Positions 8,461 to 20,055 of a DNA stretch of 28,968 nucleotides are shown here, in pieces. The position numbers were made by a program, and so were the translations under genes. Source of the stretch: Phallusia fumigata. Its lineage: Eukaryota; Chordata; Ascidiacea; Phlebobranchia; Ascidiidae. How positions within the stretch are numbered: position 1 is the first letter of the stretch; each line of letters begins with the position of its first letter. The notes beneath the pieces are model-generated. The model saw only the letters and a list, made by a program, of their open reading frames with translations, did no database searches and was not told the DNA's origin. The DNA is taken from assembly GCA_008931825.1 (NCBI GenBank), contig QXVZ01021781.1, positions 1-28,968 of the forward strand, written 5' to 3'.

Positions 8461-10209
8461 ATGAATTTCAGAAACCGCAAGAAAGTTACAGAGGAGCCAC
8501 AAACTGGGGTGAGACCTGTGCTATTGCAACAAGCAAGAAAATCAGGAGTCTTGAATCTAGCAAATAAAAGTTTGAAAGAAATCCCAGATTCTGTTTGGAC
8601 CCTAAATATGGCACCGAAAGACTCTGCTACAACTTTCGATTCGACAGACAACTGGTGGGACCAAGTGGAATTAAACAAACTAATTCTTTCTTCAAACCAA
8701 CTCAAAGAAGTTTCAGAAAATATCAAAAACTTCAAAGCTTTGGTGGCTCTCGATGTACATGATAACGAGTTATCGCTGTTGCCTCAATCACTGTGTGGCC
8801 TAACTTTGCTTGAAAAATTGGATGCCAGCCATAATCGCCTGCAGAATTTGCCATGTTTGGATGATTGTGAAAATATCCTGGTACTTCTTTTGCAACACAA
8901 CAATTTGTCGACGTTGCCATCTTTCATAGCGAATTTGAAGAAATGTGAAAAACTGGATGCATCACACAACAGCTTGAGTGAAGTGTCATTTGTATGTGAA
9001 AGTAACCTAAAGTATTTAAACTTGTCACATAACAAATTACGAGCACTCAACGTAAGTTTTTTTAAGTCTCTTAGATTTGTTGACCTCAGCAACAATCAGC
9101 TTACAGCTTTTCCTGAAGGCATGGAGTTACTTTTAAAGGTGGAACAACTGTACTTGCGGAATAACAGCATCAACCACTGTCCAAGTTTGGAAAAGTGCAC
9201 ATCACTTAAAGAGTTGTACATGGGGAACAACAAACTGACAGTATTCCCAGAGAAGCTGCCAACATCAGTTGCTATTTTGGAACTGCGTGACAACAAGATC
9301 ACCACAGTTCCAGATAAGGTGATCGAGATACAAAGTCTTGAAAGGCTTGATCTTGGCAATAACAATGTATCAAGCCTTCCGCCTGAGATGGGAAACATGT
9401 CACGTTTAAAGGTGGTGGTGTTGGATGGCAATCCTCTTCGTAGCATAAGAAGGGACGTCATCAGCAGAGGGACACAGGCTGTGCTCGCATTCTTGCGATC
9501 TCGTATTGTGACTGATGACAAAGACCAGTCAAGTGCTGGAACACAGGCTTTACCGCAGTCACCATTCCATAAAGACTTGTCACGAAAATCGGAAGTTAGC
9601 AATAGTGGAAAGTTACATGCAACTAAGCAGGAAGCATTGGAGGCTGTTAAAAGTCTTGATGATTTCTCATCTGTGGCTTTAAGTGATGTTAGTCTGACCC
9701 AAACTGCCATCACTGATTTCCCAATGGCTTTACATCAGTTTAAAAACACTCTGTCTGTGTTAAACTTATCGTGTAACAAGATCAAGCAAGTTCCTGCTGA
9801 AATTGGTGGATATTCTGCCTTAACTCACCTCAACCTAAGCTCAAACAGTCTTCAATCTCTGCCTCCTGAAATGAGTGCTATGAAGTCCTTGCTTGAAATA
9901 AATTTTGCATGCAATAGGATTACAGAGCTGCCAACATGCTTGTTTAAAATCCAGAGCCTTGAAACTATTCTTGGTGATGACAATCAAATTAACCACATAC
10001 CAGCAAACGAAATGCTTGAAATGGACAAACTGTCAACCTTTTCACTCAAGAACAACTGCATTAACCAGGTTCCACCAGAACTTGCACGGATTAAAAATCT
10101 ACGAACCCTGGTACTTGAAGGCAACACATTCCGTATTCCAAGGCAGAGTATTCTTCAAAAAGGTTCGGGAGCTGTTCTTGAGTACCTCCGCTCAAGGCTA
10201 CCCAACTAA
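8461..10209 (+). CDS. LRRC40: Leucine-rich repeat-containing protein 40 (LRRC40)
   Basis: 582 residues against about 600 in vertebrate LRRC40. It is a soluble leucine-rich repeat protein of poorly known function, without signal peptide or membrane segment. The family N-terminus is clear (VLLQQARKSGVLNLANKSL near residues 20-40). It is followed by about a dozen repeats of the LxxLxLxxNxL type to about residue 340, a low-conservation spacer (about 345-400), and a second repeat block. The first block ends GNPLRSIRRDVISRGTQAVL and the second ends GNTFRIPRQSILQKGSGAVL, the paired caps typical of this family. The ATG is preceded in frame by TAA at 8452-8454, which fixes the start. The coding region is a single exon, whereas vertebrate LRRC40 has many exons. 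Upstream sequence is interrupted by an N 11 bases before the ATG. Confidence 0.95.
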   Translation: MNFRNRKKVTEEPQTGVRPVLLQQARKSGVLNLANKSLKEIPDSVWTLNMAPKDSATTFDSTDNWWDQVELNKLILSSNQLKEVSENIKNFKALVALDVHDNELSLLPQSLCGLTLLEKLDASHNRLQNLPCLDDCENILVLLLQHNNLSTLPSFIANLKKCEKLDASHNSLSEVSFVCESNLKYLNLSHNKLRALNVSFFKSLRFVDLSNNQLTAFPEGMELLLKVEQLYLRNNSINHCPSLEKCTSLKELYMGNNKLTVFPEKLPTSVAILELRDNKITTVPDKVIEIQSLERLDLGNNNVSSLPPEMGNMSRLKVVVLDGNPLRSIRRDVISRGTQAVLAFLRSRIVTDDKDQSSAGTQALPQSPFHKDLSRKSEVSNSGKLHATKQEALEAVKSLDDFSSVALSDVSLTQTAITDFPMALHQFKNTLSVLNLSCNKIKQVPAEIGGYSALTHLNLSSNSLQSLPPEMSAMKSLLEINFACNRITELPTCLFKIQSLETILGDDNQINHIPANEMLEMDKLSTFSLKNNCINQVPPELARIKNLRTLVLEGNTFRIPRQSILQKGSGAVLEYLRSRLPN

Positions 10210-10440
10210 TGATGCAATTACCTTGTGTGCATGAATCAGTAAAGTTGCCATGCATGATGTGTTCTAGCCTAAAAGTTCGATGAAACATGTTAATTTGCAA
10301 TTGTGATAGCGTCTAATAATCATTCTGTACATGTCATGTGTTGTAGTTATGTATGTGTGAGTTCAGTTAATGTCACCAAATTTTTGTAATTCGAAATCAG
10401 TGTTGAAGCTGCTGTGATGCTAAAAATGTTTTGCACATTT

Positions 10441-10446
10441 AATAAA
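10441..10446 (+). terminator. Poly(A) signal of LRRC40
   Basis: AATAAA about 230 bases after the LRRC40 stop codon, followed by the GT-rich stretch GTTGGTGTTTTTGTTG. A second AATAAA near 10869 could be an alternative site. Confidence 0.65.
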
Positions 10447-10459
10447 TCAGTGCTATGTG

Positions 10460-11695
10460 AAGTTGGTGTTTTTGTTGATGTTTTTTATAAATACTGGTTA
10501 AGATTCGCAAACATCTTTGCTGCAAGAGCAAAGTAAAAAAAATGGAAAAATTTGACTAAATTGTCTTTTTAAGTAAAAAACACACTGAGTTTTAGAATGG
10601 TTGGCAGTTTCTGCATTCACTGTGCATAAACCGTCTTTTTGCAACCTTTAACTTTATCACAGTATTAAGATCAATGACCACCTTTTTGCAAGGTTTACCA
10701 AGAACAGTTGAATTATTAGTATTGCTGCTGGCAGGTAAACCTTATTCGAAAGAGGTATGCTGATTCGATAATCAGTTACAGTTATTTGCACATTTTCTCC
10801 ACCACTTAAAAAGTTAGTCCGTCTTTACCATGTTTTATGCAATGTGATGCGGTTTGTGTCGGTAAACGAATAAATCAATCAACTATTACGCCCACATCCT
10901 GCTAAACTTTTAGTTTCCACTCAACTGAACCAAGAATAGTTCAGGCAGCAACATAAACAACCGGACGAACAGTACAAGTTTCAGTTGGTTTTCAGAGGCG
11001 TATTGTCCATTTTTGTAGCTTGGTTGATGTTGGATTTTTGTCGAAGATATCTAGTAGGTCACCAGAGAATACGGTTGATACATACTAAACAGGGTATTGT
11101 CAGTTTGACAGAAAACGCAATCACAACCGTATGCTGCGCCGTGATGACGATTTTTACGCGTGAAACACTTGCTAAATTATTTATGTGACTGCGCAACGAT
11201 CGAAAATATAATACGAAATCAAATTTGTTGCGACAGGGTTACGTAAACGGTACTTTCCCTGAAATGCTACACCGCAGAATGACGAAAAACGCAGCTGTTG
11301 TCATCAGAAGTTAGAACGATCAAAAACGTAATGTGCAGACTGCAGAGATTGTTTACTGCAATATAGCGGACACATGATGTGGATGCGCATAATTAGGTTG
11401 ATCGTAAACACATTAACTAATGTAACTGGTTCCTTTTAATTAGTGCAGCTATGAAGCGACTGCGAAATAGACGTGTTATGGAAACGCGAATGAATGCAAT
11501 CTACAAAAAGAAAGTCTCTGGAGTTTGATGTATTTAAGCTTGATTTATAAAAGCAATTGTTTCTGCATTGTAGAATTATGCTTCAATACGTACAAATGAT
11601 GTAGCAAAAAACAGCTGAAATAAGTAACCTAACTATTAGATTTAACTGTCATGTAATGCGGTTAAACGGCAGTTAAACCAAAAACACATTTCCGC
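10460..11695. other. LRRC40-TMEM245 intergenic region
   Basis: About 1.2 kb containing the LRRC40 3' flank and presumably the TMEM245 promoter. No TATA box, CpG-rich block or RNA gene was recognised. The 67-codon frame at 10985-11188 starts at TTG and has no homology that I can see. Confidence 0.45.
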
Positions 11696-14092
11696 ATGCC
11701 GATGGCATCTATATCATCAACTCCAATCACCAAGTTGTCCCGTCAACGGTCAATGTTTATAGACAGTGTTGCCCAGTTGCTGCCACCTGGTGATGAAAAG
11801 CCAATAAAACATGCACTCTACACAACAGCATCCATTGCATTGTTTGGTGTGGTGTGTGGTGTAGCAGTCAGCACATACTTTGTTCTACAAGTGTTCATTA
11901 AGCCTTTACTTTGGGCGGTGTTATGTGGATCATTCCTGTTTCCGTTCAAGTACACTTTACACAGAACTCTTCAGCGATGGCTGGAAGAAACTTTGGACAA
12001 TGGACATTTGATGTTGTTGGATATCTTAGTCTTACCCTTTACTCTTTTCTTCAACTTGTCAGACTGGATTGGAAATTTTCTTGTGGCAAAATGGAAGATT
12101 CTTCTGTCAGTCACCATGGGGTTGCTACCAATTTACAGCTTGTACCAACTGCAGTTAATCAGTTTGTTTGGAAGCTCCATATCAGCTGTGGTGTATTGGA
12201 TTTGGTACAGCATGAGCACCACAATGAACTTTTGTGAAAATCACAATGTTGTAGTTGCCACTTTGCTGATCATTGCCTTTACAACAGGTCTTTTGATCCG
12301 TTCTCCTTTGACCCCATTCATTTCAACAGGAATGTGGACCTTGCTGTTGCTTTTTGTTGTGAGCAATAGTGGAACCTTCAAGGTTCCAATTATCTTTGCA
12401 TTAATTGGACTTACTGCTCTTGGAACATTTACAAGAAAAAGCTCAGAAGAGACTGAAGACAAAGAAGAAGTCGATACAGCCAATGGGGATATTGATGAGT
12501 CTGGCATAGAAAATATAAATAATGCAAACCTACTGCAAAATAATAACAACAAAAGTCTATCCAATACTTACTTTAACATGCTTTTTGCCATGTTTCTAAT
12601 TGTGCTGGTTTGGATGCACATATGGATCATGCTGCTACTCATGATACCCCTGACTTTCTGGATCTGCAAAAAGATTGTGCTACATGCAAAGTCTGCTGAG
12701 TTGTTTAACAGCCTATGCCAGTCTATTTTTCACATGTCAAGTTCTGATATTGTCAGCATGGGAAAAGGATACATTCAACAGAACAGCAGTGTTATTTGCC
12801 CAAGTCCTGTGAGGAAGCTGTTTCAAACAGTGCAAAGAGGTGATCGTAAAATTCATGTCAGTCTTTTGTCAGGTCTTCCAACTGTCACAAGCATTCTGAT
12901 TATTCTTTTTCTTTTCACCACTGGAATATTTTTCACGGTTTTCATGGCTGTTAAGGTGCAGCAAGAAAGTGTGCTGGCTGTGCAAATGGCGTCAAAAGTT
13001 CTCAATGAAACCGTGTCTAACCACCCAGAGTACAAAGCATGGCTACCAGATAATGACACAATGCAGAACACTATGAATTCATTGGTGGATAAGGTTTATG
13101 TCCAAGGCAGAGAGTGGATATCACAAAAGATGCAAAAAGCGGCCTCGGATGGCTCAGATATGAAAAATGCTGAAAAGCAAGCTCTGCGGATGTGGGATCA
13201 GGTTTACCAAACATGGTTTCCGAAATCGCGCAAGCCACTGCGAAGGTTGGCAAGGCAGAGTTCCATGAAAAATGTGACAGAAACTGGGTTAATGTATGGC
13301 TTAATAGACTTTTTTAGTGCAAGCGAGGTCATTGCATGGTTGCAAGAGAACGTTTCCTCTTTAGTGTCAATAGGTGAATCAGTGTTGGTGATTGTGCAGA
13401 GTAATGTCGGACTGATAATGTCTGTTTTTACATCCGTGTTTACAACATTGCTCAGTGGTGGTACTATTGTGCTCAACTTTGTTGTGTCATTTGTTATATT
13501 CTTTACATCCCTATTTTACTTGCTGTCTAGCAGCAAGGATCAGTACAAACCACTGGAAATAGTTGGATCAGCAGTTAAACCACTTACCCTGGGCACACCA
13601 TTCGAAACAGCAATGCAGGATGCAGTGAGTGGTGTATTTGGTGCCTCCATAAAGATGTTTGGCTTTTATGGCCTCTATACTTGGGTAAACCACAGCATGT
13701 TTGGGTCTAATCTTGTTTACATTCCCTCTATCCTTGCTGCCATATTTGGTGTCATACCTCTTCTTACCACGTACTGGGTTTGCATACCATCAGCATTGGA
13801 GATCTGGCTTCTACAAGGCTCCGTAGCACGTGCAGTTGGGCTTTTCATCTTCCAATTTGCTCCAACGATGTTTGTTGATGCTGCAATTTACAGAGACATC
13901 TCGAAAAGCAATGGAGGAGGCCATCCATACGTCACTGGCCTAGCAGTGGCTGGTGGACTCTATACATATGGTTTGGAAGGAGCTATTTCTGGCCCACTGA
14001 TACTTTGTTTCTTGCTGGTTACAGTCAATTTGTATAGCAGCGCTACGTCACCAAGTCGACATGCATCGCGAAGGATACTGACGGAAACCTGA
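11696..14092 (+). CDS. TMEM245: Transmembrane protein 245 (TMEM245), AI-2E transporter-like
   Basis: 798 residues against about 880 in human. It is a multi-pass membrane protein of uncertain function; the C-terminal half belongs to the AI-2E transporter-like (PF01594 type) superfamily. N-terminal marks include VFIKPLLWAVLCGSFLFPFK (about residues 68-87). A polar acidic and asparagine-rich loop at about 243-290 is shorter than in vertebrates. The family core includes KVQQESVLAVQMASKVLNET, HPEYKAWLPD and QGREWISQK, then FYLLSSSKDQYKP, MFGFYGLYTWVNHSMFG, GGGHPYVTGLAVAGG and LEGAISGP near the C-terminus. The first of two nearby ATGs is used (MPM); an in-frame TAA lies upstream at 11663-11665. The coding region is one exon, unlike the many-exon vertebrate gene. 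Many NxT/NxS sites in the central loop suggest a lumenal or extracellular face there. Confidence 0.96.
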   Translation: MPMASISSTPITKLSRQRSMFIDSVAQLLPPGDEKPIKHALYTTASIALFGVVCGVAVSTYFVLQVFIKPLLWAVLCGSFLFPFKYTLHRTLQRWLEETLDNGHLMLLDILVLPFTLFFNLSDWIGNFLVAKWKILLSVTMGLLPIYSLYQLQLISLFGSSISAVVYWIWYSMSTTMNFCENHNVVVATLLIIAFTTGLLIRSPLTPFISTGMWTLLLLFVVSNSGTFKVPIIFALIGLTALGTFTRKSSEETEDKEEVDTANGDIDESGIENINNANLLQNNNNKSLSNTYFNMLFAMFLIVLVWMHIWIMLLLMIPLTFWICKKIVLHAKSAELFNSLCQSIFHMSSSDIVSMGKGYIQQNSSVICPSPVRKLFQTVQRGDRKIHVSLLSGLPTVTSILIILFLFTTGIFFTVFMAVKVQQESVLAVQMASKVLNETVSNHPEYKAWLPDNDTMQNTMNSLVDKVYVQGREWISQKMQKAASDGSDMKNAEKQALRMWDQVYQTWFPKSRKPLRRLARQSSMKNVTETGLMYGLIDFFSASEVIAWLQENVSSLVSIGESVLVIVQSNVGLIMSVFTSVFTTLLSGGTIVLNFVVSFVIFFTSLFYLLSSSKDQYKPLEIVGSAVKPLTLGTPFETAMQDAVSGVFGASIKMFGFYGLYTWVNHSMFGSNLVYIPSILAAIFGVIPLLTTYWVCIPSALEIWLLQGSVARAVGLFIFQFAPTMFVDAAIYRDISKSNGGGHPYVTGLAVAGGLYTYGLEGAISGPLILCFLLVTVNLYSSATSPSRHASRRILTET

Positions 14093-14502
14093 AGTTGTTG
14101 GCGGTTACGAAGTCTGTATTATACCCTATCAAAGATTGTATGCTATGCATGTTTCTGTCGGGTCGAATGTGTTGTGTCTGTGTGCTGGTATCAAAACACA
14201 GTGAAGTGTAAGTTCCCTAATTTTATCAACATTAAGTATTGCTTACTGTGTCAGAAAAACCGAAATGCTCAACAAACAAGTAAATTAAATTTCAGGCAGG
14301 TAGTTTATTTCTTACAAGAAGCATTCATGATCCCAATTGCTGATGTTTTTGGTGTACTTTCAAATGTATGGTAACTATTTGCTTTCCTTTTCTTTAAGTT
14401 ACATTTTACACTTATTTTTGTTTGTGTTGATCTTACACACCTAACATATATTTGTACATACAACTGATAGGTTTTTGTTTTGCAGTTTTTTTCATCAGAA
14501 AA

Positions 14503-14508
14503 AATAAA
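14503..14508 (+). terminator. Poly(A) signal of TMEM245
   Basis: AATAAA about 410 bases after the TMEM245 stop. It lies about 200 bases from the stop codon of the convergent ARL14EP-family gene, so the two 3' ends may overlap. Confidence 0.5.
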
Positions 14509-14708
14509 AAACATGCTGTATTTCGTGTAACACCAGACACAGTTACAAGGCAATACCTGGCGAGCAGGCAAACAGTGAATACTACTATAACTCTGTTCAT
14601 GTAGTTAATTTGATGCTGCACCTAATGACTTCTTCCTCTCTGCAACACACAGCAATTGGCACTAACGCATGTCCATTTACCCGGAGCTCTGCACAAAGTG
14701 TTCGTTAT

Positions 14709-15537
<829 letters not shown>

Positions 15538-16272
15538 TTTTTTCACATAAAAGGCTAAAATCGAAAAAAACTATTTAATAATTAAGATTTAGACCTATAA
15601 ATAGCTGTTAATTATATTGTAGAATCATCGTTATAAGACATATATCAAACCTACTTTGAAAACACACTTCAGTAAATATTTATGTGCTGCATATGAGCCT
15701 TAATTAATTAACTGCATGTCCCACTTTAATAAACATTGGGAACATTCCATTAAACAGTTTATGATTAAAATCCACATGTTTGTAATATTTCGAAAAAAAG
15801 GACTTCGGCGGCAGATTTGTTTGTTGATCTTATAATCACGTGGGTGCAGCAAGTGCAACAAAGCATGACGTCGAGTACTCAGTCGTCAAAACGATGACAT
15901 GCCAAAAACTATTTGTTCTCGATCATTTGAAGTGGATTTAAAAGTCGTAACGCAAATGCTAGGTTTGTCAGACACAGTTAGAGGTGGATAAAAGACGTCA
16001 ATGACACGATTTTGAAATGAAAATCTAACAAATGATTATGTGATAATTGTAAATGTTAGTTTTAACTTTAGCTGTGGTGTGCATGTAAAAAGTGCCGACT
16101 GCTGTCTAACAAATATCTTACAAATGTTTCAATTTCACCTAATTTCTGAGGCTTGGGCAACCTAAAAGCATTTGTAACAGTTGTGTTAGATTCATTTAGC
16201 TGTGTATTTCTGTGTTTTATTGTATAATTCTGCAGTAATTTGTTTTTGTTCTAAAAATATTTTTGGTTTTAG
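15538..16272. promoter_or_regulatory. Divergent intergenic region, ARL14EP-family / glutaredoxin
   Basis: The 5' ends of two genes on opposite strands are separated by about 0.7 kb. The middle (15830-15960) is the most CpG-containing part and includes a CRE-like TGACGTCG at about 15866 and the sequence AGTCGTCAAAACGATGAC. A shared promoter is inferred from position only; no TATA box was identified for either gene. Confidence 0.35.
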
Positions 16273-16314
16273 ATTCAAGGCATTTCTACATTACTAAGTG
16301 GAGTTAAAACTGTA

Positions 16315-16740
16315 ATGATGGGTGGGACCGTTTCTGAAGATGTCAAGCTGATGGTAAAGAAAGAAATCGACTCCCACAAAGTCATGGTGTTTTCAAAAAC
16401 CACATGTCCATATTGCAATATGGCAAAAAAGGCCCTTGGTGGTGAGAAACCTTAGGTTTCAATATTTGTCAAGTAAACTACAAATTTTTGCAATAGTAAT
16501 TCATAATGTGTGTAGAGTTTGTCTTATATAAAAACATTGTTTGCAGAAGCGGGTGTGGAATATGGACTTATGGAATTAAACCAGAGAGCTGATGGAGGCA
16601 AAATTCAAGCAGCTCTACAAGAAATAACTGGTGCAAGCACTGTACCAAGAGTTTTCATCAATGGCAAATGTATTGGCGGAGGAACAGAGACTGTGGCTCT
16701 CCAAAGAAATGGACAGCTTTTGAAATTGGTCCAAGCTTAG
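16315..16740 (+). CDS. Dithiol glutaredoxin (CPYC type)
   Basis: Two exons, 16315-16441 and 16547-16740, joined through a GTGAGA donor and TTGCAG acceptor, giving 106 residues. It is a glutathione-dependent disulfide oxidoreductase. The active site CPYC is at residues 31-34 (VFSKTTCPYCNMAKK). The cis-proline motif TVPR is at 74-77, and the glutathione-binding GG of NGKCIGGG is at 86-88. The length equals cytosolic GLRX1, but NMAKK and the LVQA C-terminus resemble GLRX2-type proteins, so I give no symbol. The frame is open upstream of the ATG back to an acceptor at 16271-16272, adding up to 14 residues, so a longer form with an upstream (for example mitochondrial) leader exon cannot be excluded. 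A spliced-leader acceptor there is the alternative. Confidence 0.94.
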
Positions 16741-16783
16741 CTTCAACATTGCAACCTTTTGTTTCATATATCTACCACTAGAC

Positions 16784-16789
16784 AATAAA
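16784..16789 (+). terminator. Poly(A) signal of the glutaredoxin gene
   Basis: AATAAA 44 bases after the stop codon, followed by a T- and GT-rich stretch (TTTGTTTTTATTGTGTG), a typical compact 3' end. Confidence 0.75.
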
Positions 16790-16799
16790 ATGCTCGATT

Positions 16800-17920
16800 A
16801 TTTACCGCTTTGTTTTTATTGTGTGATTGCATCTAAGTTTTAAAGTTTGCGATATGTCCACACTATCATTCGCTATTAAACTGTTTGGCTGTAGTGGTTT
16901 TGTTGTTTAAACTTTAGATTGAGTTGCCATATTAGAAAAACTTCCCCTGGTACTGGCAATGTTTATCAATGCAACATATTGAAGAATATCTTTGTTTTTT
17001 TGTTACTAAATTAAACAACGCAAAATTTGGCAACAAAAATAGAAGAAACGTGGAAAAGGCAACGGTTCGGGTCCAATTTTATTTGATGAGGTTCGGGTTT
17101 AACAAATTTAATACAACGGTTCAGGTTAACTTCTGACCAGCAGACTGGTTAACTGAAGACTTTTGTTGGTGTCCGTGCATGGCCAAAACTGTTTAACCGA
17201 TTCCTTTTAAATTAAACTTGTTTAACCGATTCCTATCATCAAAACAAATCAATGTCTGTTCGTCCATTCGCCAGTGTTTCTGACGAATGTATTACAACAT
17301 TTCATATAATATGCGATATGCAAAAAGGATAACCTATGGACATTTTTGATATTCTCGGTGCAATTATTTTGTTGAGAAAGAAGGACGTAAATACAAAAGA
17401 CGAGAGTAGAAACTGTATTATGACGCTATCACTCTATTATGACGTCACAGGTAATGTGTGAAACAAACTAAACCCTTGGGGGAGCACTACGACACAAAAT
17501 TTGTAGTTTTAAGAGGTCGTTACGGCATGACGATTTTTATTGCTAAAATACACCTGCTGACAGAAAGTTGCAGAAAGTGACCTTGTATACATTTTAATGC
17601 AATCAAAACATACAGTATGATCTGTAGCGTAGGAACATGTCTTAATTAAGCCACTATATATTGTATTTGCTGTTTGCAAAATTTATTTGCTTACAAAACA
17701 GTGCACGTGCAGGGAAAAGTGGGAAATGGAATCGTTGATTTTTCTTACTAGATTTTCTTAATGCCTAAGTAAAATCTGAATCAGAGATGAAGCACACTAA
17801 AAAATGTGAAACATGAACAAATGTGCTGGAACTATTCTAAATCGTAAAAACTGAAACTGGGGATCGAAATTACAGAAAAGTGGATCTTTGAAATTACAGC
17901 TTACACCTTGACACAGTTTC
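16800..17920. other. Glutaredoxin-SPRYD7 intergenic region
   Basis: About 1.1 kb without a gene. It contains three nearby copies of a GGTTCGGGT/GGTTCAGGT motif (17063-17126) and the 15-mer GTTTAACCGATTCCT twice (about 17192 and 17220), perhaps remnants of an old repeat. A consensus CRE is listed separately. Confidence 0.45.
17440..17447. promoter_or_regulatory. Palindromic CRE (TGACGTCA)
   Basis: An exact TGACGTCA, the binding consensus of CREB/ATF factors, lies about 480 bases upstream of the SPRYD7 start codon. A related TATTATGACGCTATC lies just upstream. Function is inferred from the motif alone; one 8-mer is expected by chance every few tens of kilobases. Confidence 0.25.
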
Positions 17921-20055
17921 ATGGCGGTCTACTGGCAATGTTTCAATCAATGCTTTGGCTGGTCTGGAGCCAGCGGTGCACTTGATCCAGCAACTGTTAT
18001 TGAACAACCAAGAATTGCTCTTGATACATCAAGAATGGGTAATTGTTGATTTGGTAATGTATTCTATAAAATTTGTTCGGTGAAAGTTAAAAGGTTTATT
18101 TATCCACAAGATGGTTAAGTTTTGAAAACTGCCTTGCAATTGTTAAGTCGAGTTGAGTTTATCTCGCTTGGTGAAAGAAATCGTAGCGACACAATTGCAC
18201 TAAAACAATCACCAACCTGGAAATAGCTGCGCAATGTAAAAATGTTTTGGAGCCTGAAAAAGTGCAGGGCACAATTGGTGGATCAAGATTGTATGCGCCG
18301 CAGCTACACCGTAATTGTTGGTTTCATTCCAGACTCTTTTCAACATGTTACATGGATTTGAATTAGTAATATAGCTATGTATTTAACATTTTGCAGGTTT
18401 TCTATTTTTGTTTTTTGATACAATTTTTTTTTGTGTTCAGGCACTGATGCAGTGATTGTAAAAAGTGGAAGAAGGATTTGTGGAACGGGGGCAGGTTTAG
18501 CTAATGCCTCAATATTACAAGATAAGGTAAGTGTCAGATTTAACTAATTGGTCACAGGATTTAGCAAAATGAAGTTGTAAAAAACATTTAAGTTACTGTA
18601 AAACAACGCTGTAATACAATAATATGAAATGGTCTTTGGTTACACCAGATAATCAAGATGGTTTACTCTGAATAAAACAACTTTTGGTAAAGTTTCTATA
18701 TGTCTCTTTACCAGGCCTACTTTGAAGTAAAAGTTCAAAGTTCTGGTATATGGGGCATTGGACTTGCTCTGGACCATACCCAGTTGGATAGAGTACCACT
18801 TGGTGAAGATGTACACAGCTGGGTGATGCGCCATGATGGCAATGTTGTTCACAATAAGAAAGTTCTTCATGTCTCCAAAATCAAAGTTGAAGAAGGAGAT
18901 GTTGTAGTAAGTTTCATTAAATTTTGTGGTTGCTGTATGGTGGATTTTTTGTACTAATAGCAAACAATATTTTTAATCTTCAACATTTTTTAAACACCCT
19001 AAAAACTGTGTTTTGTGTTATAGCACATAGCATAATTTTGTATCAAAGACATCGGACTAAGAAATGCCAAAAGTGTTATTTTGGCCAAAAAATAAGAACC
19101 ATGATTGTTACCTTGTTAAAAAGTGCCCTTTCAATCAAAAGCTCAAAGTCCAACATGAAAACATATTCAGAATTTGTCAAGCAGATAATATTGTAAAATT
19201 TTCATGCACTATTCCCTAATGTATATTATGACACACAAATTGACAAAATATCAGGTCTTTATTGAACTGTTATTACATTAATGCTGAACAGTATTCTACT
19301 GTTCCTGCCCCATTAGGAAGTTGTTTGCAGTTGTGGAAACATGTCCAAAGGTCACACTGACTTGGTACATGCCATTGGATGTTAATGGAACTCGTCCAAA
19401 TTTGACCAATTGTAATTTCTTGTTCAGGGCGTTTCTTATGATCATGTTGAGTTGAATTTTTACATAAATGGGAAGTCAATCAATTGTCCCGTATCCGGCA
19501 TACGGGGGTCTGTTTTTCCAGTTGTTTATGGTAAGGATGTTAAATAATTTAACAAACTAAGCAGACTTGACTAATCAGATAACATTTCTTTCTTTGTGGA
19601 TTTTTTAGCAAGTGACTTTACAAAATCATAAGTGTGTAAGAATTGGCTGAGCTGGGGCTAAACCAAAGCATATACTCGGTATCTAGCACCCTTTTTTATC
19701 CACAACTAAGTGTTGACAGTGATAATGCATGCTAAACAGAACACTTTCAGTTTTGGCTTGTTTCTATAATTGTGATTTTGAGCCCGATTGGTACTTGCCT
19801 TTAAAACAAAAACTTAGTATTGTAAATGATTTGCATTTTTAGTGTTGTAATATCTTACACTTAAATGTATGTAGTTTCTCTGCATCTTAAACAAAGCATT
19901 GGGTCTGCCTTAAGGATGTGTTGCCACTTGTTTGTAGTAAAAACAGTTTTCTTTCAGTTGATGAAAGTGCAATTCTTGATGCTCAGTTTTCTGACTTCGC
20001 TCATTCCCCTCCGACTGGCTACAGCCAAATAATGGTTGAACAACAAATATTTTAA
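17921..20055 (+). CDS. SPRYD7: SPRY domain-containing protein 7 (SPRYD7)
   Basis: Five exons, 17921-18038, 18441-18526, 18715-18906, 19428-19530 and 19958-20055, join in phase through GT-AG introns into 198 residues (human SPRYD7: 196). Almost the whole protein is one SPRY domain, a beta-sandwich for protein interaction; the cellular role is not established. Landmarks in order are TSRMGTDAVIVKSGRRICGTG, YFEVKVQSSGIWGIGLAL, VPLGEDVHSWVMRHDG, EEGDVVGVSYDHVELNFY (across the exon 3-4 junction), CPVSGIRGSVFPVVY and the C-terminal MVEQQIF, which mirrors the vertebrate end. A few bases before the ATG the sequence reads ACACAG then TTTC, a possible spliced-leader acceptor. Intron 1 contains a SINE-like insertion. 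The 3' UTR is long, about 960 bases. Confidence 0.96.
18142..18306 (-). mobile_element. SINE-like dispersed repeat, copy 3 (SPRYD7 intron 1)
   Basis: Reverse-oriented, more diverged relative of 2096-2256 and 3019-3183. It begins with the complement of the CTCAA tail (TCGAGTTGAGTTTATCTCGC), followed by TAGCGACACAAT, CAATCACCAACC and CTGCGCA in the same order. Copies at independent loci show that the unit is mobile rather than a local duplication. Confidence 0.6.

Noticed and set aside
10985..11188. 67-codon frame between LRRC40 and TMEM245
   Set aside because: It starts at TTG rather than ATG, and its hydrophobic composition is not distinctive.
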